Part shown: in pieces, positions 58,609-64,000 of the stretch
Layout: each line of letters begins with the position of its first letter
How positions within the stretch are numbered: the first letter of the stretch is position 1
Source of the DNA: Acetobacteraceae bacterium
Lineage (GTDB): Bacteria; Pseudomonadota; Alphaproteobacteria; Acetobacterales; Acetobacteraceae
Assembly: GCA_947455205.1 (NCBI GenBank)
Contig: CANGNF010000007.1
Coordinates: forward strand, 62,001-126,000
Length of the DNA stretch: 64,000 nucleotides
Direction of reading: 5' to 3'
The notes under the pieces: generated by a model
What the model saw: only the letters and a program-made list of their open reading frames with translations
Databases searched by the model: none
What the model was told of the DNA's origin: nothing
Position numbers and translations under genes: made by a program

Positions 58609-59481
58609 GTGCTGCTGCAACAACTGGTCAATGGGCTGACGCTCGGCGCGGTCTATACGTTGGTGGCGCTTGGCTTTTCGCTGGTCATGGGGGTGCTGGG
58701 CATCCTCAACCTGGCGGTGGCGGAACTGTTCATGCTCGGCGGCTATGTCGGGCTGACGCTGATGCTGGATGGCCAGCCGCTGCTGGTCGGCCTCGGCGCC
58801 GCGGCGCTGTTCACCGGCCTGCTGGGCGTGGTGGTGGAGCGGGTGGCCTACCAGCCGCTCCGCAACGCGCCACCCATTGCGCCGCTGCTGTCCACGCTGG
58901 GCTTCTCCGTCATCTTCCAGACCGTGGCGACCAATGTGTGGGGCAGCGACCCGCTGCTGCTGCCGCCGGAGCTGATGGACGGGCGCTACCAGCTGGGCAG
59001 CATCTCGGTCGGCCAGGCGCAGCTGGTGGTGATGGCGACGGCGGTGGGCATGGTGGCGGTGCTGGCGCTGGTGATGCGGCACACCCGCTTCGGCTACGGG
59101 CTGCGCGCCATTGCCGAGAACCGCGATGTGGCGCGGCTGCTGGGCGTGCCGGCGCCGCTGGTCACCTCTGGCGCCTTCGCGCTGTCGGGGGCCATGGCGG
59201 GCGTGGCCGGCGTGCTGATTGGGCTGCACTACGGCGCGCTGACGCCCTTCGTCGGTGTCGAGGTTGGGTTGAAAGCCATTGCGGTGATGGTGGTCGGCGG
59301 CACCACCAGCATCTGGGGCGTGCTGCTGGCCGGGCCGCTGCTGGGCGTGCTGGAGGTGATGACCGTCGCCTTCGGCGGCGCCGCCTTCCGCGACATGACG
59401 GTCTATGGGCTGATGATCCTGACGCTGCTGCTGCGGCCGCAGGGCCTGCTTGGGCGCGCCGGCGGGGCGCAGCGGGTATGA
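58609..59481 (+). CDS. Branched-chain-type ABC transporter permease (LivH class)
   Basis: Inner-membrane permease, 290 residues, about eight helices. GTG start at 58609, four bases after the LivK stop. LivH landmarks: LLQQLVNGLTLGAVYTLVAL at the N-terminus, VVVERVAYQPLRNAPPIAPL, and the EAA-like loop FGYGLRAIAENRDVARLLGV. Ends in an ATGA overlap (59478-59481) with the second permease. Confidence 0.94.
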   Translation: MLLQQLVNGLTLGAVYTLVALGFSLVMGVLGILNLAVAELFMLGGYVGLTLMLDGQPLLVGLGAAALFTGLLGVVVERVAYQPLRNAPPIAPLLSTLGFSVIFQTVATNVWGSDPLLLPPELMDGRYQLGSISVGQAQLVVMATAVGMVAVLALVMRHTRFGYGLRAIAENRDVARLLGVPAPLVTSGAFALSGAMAGVAGVLIGLHYGALTPFVGVEVGLKAIAVMVVGGTTSIWGVLLAGPLLGVLEVMTVAFGGAAFRDMTVYGLMILTLLLRPQGLLGRAGGAQRV

Positions 59482-60302
59482 TCTCCTCCTACGCCGCCGG
59501 GTTGCTGGCGGAGATCGGCATCGCCAGCATTGCCGCGCTCAGCGTCTATGTCATCCTGGCGGTCGGGCAGCTCTCGCTCGGCAATGCCGCCTTCATGGCC
59601 TGTGGCGCCTACACCGCCAGCGTGCTGACGGTGGAGCATGGCGTTCCCATTCCGCTCGCCATCGCCGCGGGCGCGGTGGTCAGTGGCGTGCTGGGGCTGG
59701 TGGTCGGCTTTCCCGCGCTGCGGCTGCGCGGCATCTACCTGGCCATGGCCACGCTGGGCTTTGGCGAGATGACCCGCAGCTTCTTCCTCTCGCTGGACGC
59801 CACCGGCGGCGCGGCCGGGTACTCCGGTATGCAGCGGCTGTCGCTCGGCGGCATCTGGGCCTGGGTGCTGCCGTTGCTGGCGCTGGTGCTGCTGGCCGAA
59901 CGGTCCCGCCTGTGGCTGGCGCTGAATGCGGTGCGGGATGACGAGACGGCGGCGCGGCTGCTCGGGCTCAACACCGTGGCGCTGAAGCTGGGCGCGTTCA
60001 GCGCGGCGGCGGCGCTGGCGGGCATTGCCGGCGGGCTGTTCGCGCATTGGCACATCTTCATCGAACCCGGTGCCTTCAACCTGGACCGCTCCACCGAGAT
60101 GGTGCTGGCGGTGGTCCTGGGCGGCTCCACCATCGCGCTCGGCCCGGTCTTCGGCGCCGCGGCGCTGGCCTTGGCGCCGGAAGCACTGCGCTTCATCGCC
60201 GATTGGCGGCTGGCGGCCTTCGGCGCGGTGCTGATCGTCATCCTGCTGCTGCGGCCGCAGGGGATCATCGACAAGCGCCTGCTCAGGGCGTTGAAGCCAT
60301 GA
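59478..60302 (+). CDS. Branched-chain-type ABC transporter permease (LivM class)
   Basis: Second permease, 274 residues from the ATG at 59478; upstream open frame is LivH in another frame. Landmarks: LAVGQLSLGNAAFMACGAYT, FPALRLRGIYLAMATLGFGE and the EAA loop LALNAVRDDETAARLLGLN. Shorter than E. coli LivM, lacking its N-terminal extension, as is common in this class. Overlaps LivG by four bases. Confidence 0.94.
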   Translation: MISSYAAGLLAEIGIASIAALSVYVILAVGQLSLGNAAFMACGAYTASVLTVEHGVPIPLAIAAGAVVSGVLGLVVGFPALRLRGIYLAMATLGFGEMTRSFFLSLDATGGAAGYSGMQRLSLGGIWAWVLPLLALVLLAERSRLWLALNAVRDDETAARLLGLNTVALKLGAFSAAAALAGIAGGLFAHWHIFIEPGAFNLDRSTEMVLAVVLGGSTIALGPVFGAAALALAPEALRFIADWRLAAFGAVLIVILLLRPQGIIDKRLLRALKP

Positions 60303-61042
60303 GCCTGCTGTCACTTACCGGCGTCACCTGCCGCTTCGGCGGCATCACCGCGCTGAACAACCTGACGCTGGACCTGCCGCAGGGTGCCATAACCGGCGTC
60401 ATCGGGCCGAATGGCGCGGGCAAGACCACGCTGTTCAACTGCATCACCGGCGCGTATCGGCCCAGCGAGGGCGAAATCCGCCTGCGCGGCGAAAGCCTGG
60501 TCGGCCTGGCGCCGCATCGCATCGCCCGGCTGGGGGTCGCCCGCACCTTCCAGAACATCCGGCTGTTCCCCTCCATGACGGTGTGGGAGCATTTGATGGT
60601 GGTGCAGCGCGGCGGCGGACTGCGCGCCGCGCTGGCGCCACTGGGCCTTTCCGGCGCCGCGCCGCGTCGGCGGGCGGAGCAGGCGCTGGAACGCTTCGGT
60701 CTGGCGCCGTTCCGCGACCGTCTGGCGACCACGCTGCCCTATGGCGTCATGCGCCGCGTCGAACTCGCGCGCGCGCTGACGGCGGAACCGTCCCTGCTGC
60801 TGCTGGACGAACCCGTCGCCGGCATGAACCACGAGGAAGCCGCCAGCCTGGCGACGCTGCTGCACGGGCTGGTGGCGGAGGGACTGACCCTGCTGCTGAT
60901 CGAGCACGACATGGGCTTCGTCGAACAGCTCTGCCAGCAGGTGCATGTGCTGGACTTCGGTACGCTGATCGCCAGCGGCACACCCGCGGAAGTGCGCCGC
61001 ATCCCCGCCGTCATCGACGCATATCTGGGGGTGGAGGGCTGA
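60299..61042 (+). CDS. Branched-chain-type ABC transporter ATPase (LivG class)
   Basis: ATPase, 247 residues. Walker A GPNGAGKTT is at 36-44 and the Q-loop ARTFQNIRLF follows. The signature region reads LPYGVMRRVELARAL, the LivG variant of the ABC signature. Walker B LLLLDEPVAGMN and the switch His in IEHDMGFVE complete the set. Start overlaps the LivM stop (ATGA) and the end overlaps LivF by one base. Confidence 0.94.
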   Translation: MSLLSLTGVTCRFGGITALNNLTLDLPQGAITGVIGPNGAGKTTLFNCITGAYRPSEGEIRLRGESLVGLAPHRIARLGVARTFQNIRLFPSMTVWEHLMVVQRGGGLRAALAPLGLSGAAPRRRAEQALERFGLAPFRDRLATTLPYGVMRRVELARALTAEPSLLLLDEPVAGMNHEEAASLATLLHGLVAEGLTLLLIEHDMGFVEQLCQQVHVLDFGTLIASGTPAEVRRIPAVIDAYLGVEG

Positions 61043-61749
61043 TGCTGGCGGTGCAGGGCCTGTCCGTCCGCTACGGCCCGATCCAGGCGGTGCGCGAGCT
61101 TTCGCTGGAGGTGCGCCCGGGCGAGATCGTCGCCCTGATCGGCGCCAATGGCGCGGGCAAGACCAGCGCGGTGAAGGCCATCGCCGGGTTGCTGCCGCAT
61201 GGTGGTAGCGTCACGCTCTCCGGCAAGCCGCTGCCGCGCCGGGCGGAACGCGCGCTGCGGGCCGGGTTGGCGCTGGTGCCGGAGGGCAGGGGCATCCTCG
61301 GCCAGATGACGGTGGCCGAGAACCTGCGGATGGGCGGCTATGCCCGGCGCGACCGCGCCAGCCTGCCGGCCGCGATCGAGGAACAGATGCGGCGCTTTCC
61401 CATCCTGGGGGAACGCCGCGACCGGCTGGCCGGCCTGCTGAGTGGCGGCGAGCAGCAGATGCTGGCCATCGCCCGCGCGCTGCTGAGCGCGCCGCGGCTG
61501 CTGGTGCTGGACGAACCCTCGCTGGGCCTGGCGCCGATCATGGCCGCGCGCATCTTCGCGCTGGTGGAGGAGTTGCGGGCCGGCGGCATGGCGATCCTGC
61601 TGGTCGAGCAGAAGGCGCGCCAGGTGCTGAAGATAGCCGACCGCGCCTACGTGCTGGAGACCGGCAGCCTGCGCGCCAGCGGCACCGGGGCGGAGCTGGC
61701 AGCACAAGGCCTGCTCAGCGACGCCTTCATGGCGGCCGGCGCGGGCTGA
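61042..61749 (+). CDS. Branched-chain-type ABC transporter ATPase (LivF class)
   Basis: Second ATPase, 235 residues from the ATG at 61042; upstream open frame is LivG in another frame. Walker A GANGAGKTS (34-42), PEGRGILGQMTVAENL, signature LSGGEQQMLAIARAL, Walker B LLVLDEPSLGLAP. The switch position is Gln (LVEQKARQ), as normal for LivF. Last gene of the Liv set; the 147-base gap that follows (61750-61896) has no terminator I can identify. Confidence 0.94.
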   Translation: MLAVQGLSVRYGPIQAVRELSLEVRPGEIVALIGANGAGKTSAVKAIAGLLPHGGSVTLSGKPLPRRAERALRAGLALVPEGRGILGQMTVAENLRMGGYARRDRASLPAAIEEQMRRFPILGERRDRLAGLLSGGEQQMLAIARALLSAPRLLVLDEPSLGLAPIMAARIFALVEELRAGGMAILLVEQKARQVLKIADRAYVLETGSLRASGTGAELAAQGLLSDAFMAAGAG

Positions 61750-61896
61750 AGCGCGGGCAACCTGCCTGCGAAACGGGCAGCGCCGCGTTGCGCGGTCCCA
61801 GCCACCTAAGCCCTGACGCTGCGTCAGCCCCGGCACGCCGCTTGCTGTCACCGAGACGAGGCCGCCGCGCGGTGGCCAGGACGTCCGGGACCAGAC

Positions 61897-63048
61897 ATGC
61901 ACCTGACCCTTTCCTTGACCGGCCATGGCTTCCACCCCGCGGGCTGGCGGCAGTCCTCGGCCCCGGCGATCCCCAACTATCGCGCCCAGGTGCAGCGCGC
62001 GGAGTCCGCGGGGCTGGACGCCGTGCTGCTGGGCCCGGCGCTCGGCAGCCCCGGCCTGCTGCTCTCCGGCGGTGCCGATGCGATGCAGCTGGACCCGATG
62101 CCGCTGCTCGGTTCCCTGGTGCCGCAAAGCCGCGTCATCGGCCTCGGCGCCTCGGTGTTCATGAGCCACACCGAGCCGTTCCACACTGCCCGCGCCTTCG
62201 CCGTGCTGGACAATCTCTCGGCCGGCCGCGCCGCCTGGTGCGTGGATACGCGGCAGCTGGACTACGCGGCGGCCGACTTCGCCCACCTGCCGCTGCCCGC
62301 CACCACGGCGGCGCGCTACGCCAGGGCGCTGGAATACATCCTGGTGGTGAAGCAGCTGTGGGACAGCTGGCAGGACGACACCATCATCGCCGACAAGGCG
62401 TCTGGCATCTTCGCGCACGGCACGCGGGTGCATCGCATCGACCACGCCGGCGAGTACTTCACGGTGCGCGGGCCGCTGACCGCCATTCGCCCACGCCAGG
62501 GCCGCCCGGTGATCGTGCAATGGGACATGAGCGCTGAGGGCCTGGCGCTGGCGGCGGCCACGGCGGATGTTTTCCTGGCAAGCTGTGCAACGCTGGAGGA
62601 GGCGAAGGCCTTCAGCGCCAGCCTGCGCGCCGCCACCGCCACCGCCGGGCGCGACCCGGCGGAGTTGCGCGTGCTGCTGAACCTGACGCCGATACTGGCC
62701 GCGACCGGTCCCGCTGCCGAGGCGCGGGCCACGGACTTGGATGCCACCGTACCGCCCGCCGCCGCGCAGGCGCTGCTGGCCGAAGCCGGCGAGGACGGCC
62801 CCCGCTCCGGCCTGCGCTTCATCGGCACCGCTGCCGCGCTGGCCGAGCAGATGGGGGCCTGGGTCGCCGCCGGCGCCTGCGATGGCTGGAACCTGCGCCC
62901 CGCCGTGCTGCCGGACGACCTGGGCCCGCTGCTGAGCGAGCTGGTGCCGGCGCTGCAACGCGCCGGCCACCTGCGTAACGCCTATGCCGGCGCCACGCTG
63001 CGCGAGCATCTCGGCCTCGCCCGCCCCGCCAATCCGAACGCCGCCTGA
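61897..63048 (+). CDS. NtaA-type LLM flavin monooxygenase, short form, copy 2
   Basis: Reduced-flavin monooxygenase of the NtaA/SnaA group. 383 residues, some 50 shorter than copy 1. Landmarks: LTGHGFHPAGWRQ, GASVFMSHTEPFHTARAFAV, LDNLSAGRAAWCVDTRQLDY (where the group usually has GWNxVTS), HAGEYFTVRGPL and PVIVQWDMSAEGLALAA. The changed segments (Trp-Cys-Val-Asp, Gln-Trp-Asp) suggest a different substrate pocket. Seventeen bases before a third NtaA-type gene, so the two are probably co-expressed with the Liv operon or on their own. Confidence 0.88.
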   Translation: MHLTLSLTGHGFHPAGWRQSSAPAIPNYRAQVQRAESAGLDAVLLGPALGSPGLLLSGGADAMQLDPMPLLGSLVPQSRVIGLGASVFMSHTEPFHTARAFAVLDNLSAGRAAWCVDTRQLDYAAADFAHLPLPATTAARYARALEYILVVKQLWDSWQDDTIIADKASGIFAHGTRVHRIDHAGEYFTVRGPLTAIRPRQGRPVIVQWDMSAEGLALAAATADVFLASCATLEEAKAFSASLRAATATAGRDPAELRVLLNLTPILAATGPAAEARATDLDATVPPAAAQALLAEAGEDGPRSGLRFIGTAAALAEQMGAWVAAGACDGWNLRPAVLPDDLGPLLSELVPALQRAGHLRNAYAGATLREHLGLARPANPNAA

Positions 63049-63065
63049 AGGCCGGGAGCATCGCC

Positions 63066-64000
63066 ATGGCAACGCCGCCCAAGCAACTCCATTTCGGCCT
63101 CTTCACCTATCCCGGTGGGCACCACATCGCCGGCTGGCGCCACCCCAGCACGCCGTCGTCGGAGCTGATGACGTTGGATTTCTGGCGCAACATGGCGCAG
63201 CTGGGGGAGCGGGGTAAGTTCGACCTCTTCTTCGTCGGCGATACGCTGTTCACGCGCGAGAAGGATGGTCGCTTCTTCGGCCGCCAAGCGTTCTCCAACC
63301 CGGACCCGGTTTCGCTCTGCTCGGTGGTCTCGGCGGTCACCGAACGCATCGGCGTGGTCGCCACGCTGTCCACCACCTATCACGAGCCCTACGCGATCGC
63401 GTCCAAATTCGCCACGCTGGACCATGTCTCGGGCGGCCGCGCCGGGTGGAACATCGTCACCACCTGGGAGGATCGGGCGTCGCAGAATTTCAGCCGCGCG
63501 ACAGCGCTGCCGAAGGATGACCGCTACGCCCGCGGTACCGATTTCATGCGCGCCTGCACCGCGTTGTGGGACAGCTGGGGCGACGACGCCATGCTGATGG
63601 ACCGTGCCGGCGGCCGCTTCCTCGACCCCTCGCGTATCCAGGCGGTGCACCACCGCAGCGACAGCTTCGATGTCGCCGGCCCGCTGCGCCAGCCGCGCCC
63701 GCCGCAGGGCTGGCCGGTGTTGGTGCAGGCCGGCGCCTCGCCACCAGGCCGGCGCTTCGCCGCACAGATCGCGGAGGCGATCTTCACCGCCCAGACCAAC
63801 ATGGCGGAAGCCCAGGCCTTCCGCAGCAGCACCCACGCGCTGATGGCGGAATACGGCCGCCCGCCGGAAGCGGTGGTCATCATGCCCGGCCTCTCCCCAC
63901 TGGTGGCGGATACCGAGGCCGCGGCCAAGCGGCTGGAGGAGGAACTGGCCGAGTTGGTGCATCCGGAAGTGGCGATCTGGATGCTGAGCGAGAACCTCTA
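63066..64000 (+). CDS. NtaA-type LLM flavin monooxygenase, copy 3 (3' end outside window)
   Basis: Third NtaA/SnaA/DszA-type monooxygenase, open to the window edge with 311 codons visible from the ATG at 63066 (GGGAGC upstream). Landmarks: FTYPGGHHIAGWRHPSTP, FFVGDTLFTREKDG, STTYHEPYAIASKFATLDH, GRAGWNIVTTWEDRASQNF and PVLVQAGASPPGRRFAAQ. More typical of the group than copy 2. It was found by translating the frame by hand because it has no stop before base 64000. Confidence 0.92.
   Translation, partial: MATPPKQLHFGLFTYPGGHHIAGWRHPSTPSSELMTLDFWRNMAQLGERGKFDLFFVGDTLFTREKDGRFFGRQAFSNPDPVSLCSVVSAVTERIGVVATLSTTYHEPYAIASKFATLDHVSGGRAGWNIVTTWEDRASQNFSRATALPKDDRYARGTDFMRACTALWDSWGDDAMLMDRAGGRFLDPSRIQAVHHRSDSFDVAGPLRQPRPPQGWPVLVQAGASPPGRRFAAQIAEAIFTAQTNMAEAQAFRSSTHALMAEYGRPPEAVVIMPGLSPLVADTEAAAKRLEEELAELVHPEVAIWMLSENL

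Overview
This is a high-GC (roughly 70% by eye), tightly packed chromosomal window. It most likely comes from an alphaproteobacterium of the Acetobacteraceae/Rhodospirillales type (Roseomonas-like). Grounds for this: five solitary Bug-type (TctC) solute receptors, a CtrA-type response regulator, a SUF operon with SufU and SufT, an FdsGBA-type formate dehydrogenase, and many enzymes of aromatic or xenobiotic breakdown. I saw no rRNA, tRNA, CRISPR, phage or insertion-sequence genes. No stretch over 300 bases lacks a gene. Assignment to organism is inference.

Layout. (1) 1-5656 (+): sufB(partial)-C-D-S-U-T-A, an Fe-S cluster assembly operon whose genes mostly overlap by 1-8 bases. (2) 5663-13751 (-): a small basic-tailed protein, then a dipeptide-type ABC transporter (binding protein, two permeases, two ATPases) running directly into an acyl-CoA synthetase and a short-chain dehydrogenase. 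(3) 13796-18958 (-): hotdog thioesterase, quinone-type oxidoreductase, Rieske protein, two tandem PF04909 amidohydrolases and a Bug receptor. (4) 19015-27184 (-): a THUMP rRNA methyltransferase, then a NAD-dependent formate dehydrogenase operon (LysR regulator, fdsG, fdsB, fdsA, fdhD, delta subunit) with a clear ATAG-N7-CTAT operator. (5) 27235-33225: dinB, Bug receptor, CaiB-type CoA transferase, F420-type LLM oxidoreductase, an orphan 104-aa protein and a CtrA-type regulator with a repeat-built tail. (6) 33226-44110: glgX, type III glutamine synthetase, three more Bug receptors, an NtaA-type monooxygenase and a YdeP-like molybdoenzyme. (7) 44250-64000: a catabolic region. It holds a three-subunit molybdenum hydroxylase, a barbiturase/cyanuric-acid-hydrolase family ring opener, an FAD monooxygenase, an SsuABC-type transporter with a VOC protein, a MarR regulator, an HpaB-type monooxygenase, an AA_synth protein, an enamidase-like amidohydrolase, a branched-chain-type (Liv) ABC transporter and two NtaA-type monooxygenases.

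How it works together (inference). The right-hand third looks built to import and open N-heterocyclic rings. The molybdenum hydroxylase beside a barbiturase-family enzyme suggests an oxidative pyrimidine route (uracil to barbiturate to ureidomalonate). The MarR/HpaB/enamidase/Liv block looks like a second ring-opening route under one operator. Formate and reduced-carbon use (fds operon) and Fe-S supply (suf operon) fit the large load of Fe-S and Mo enzymes.

Most notable sequence-level oddity: the C-terminal tail of the CtrA-type regulator is encoded by tandem palindromes whose two arms change together (GATGCC/GGCATC versus GATACC/GGTATC). Dyad-containing tandem repeats also sit at the very start of fdhD and the very end of the CoA-transferase gene.
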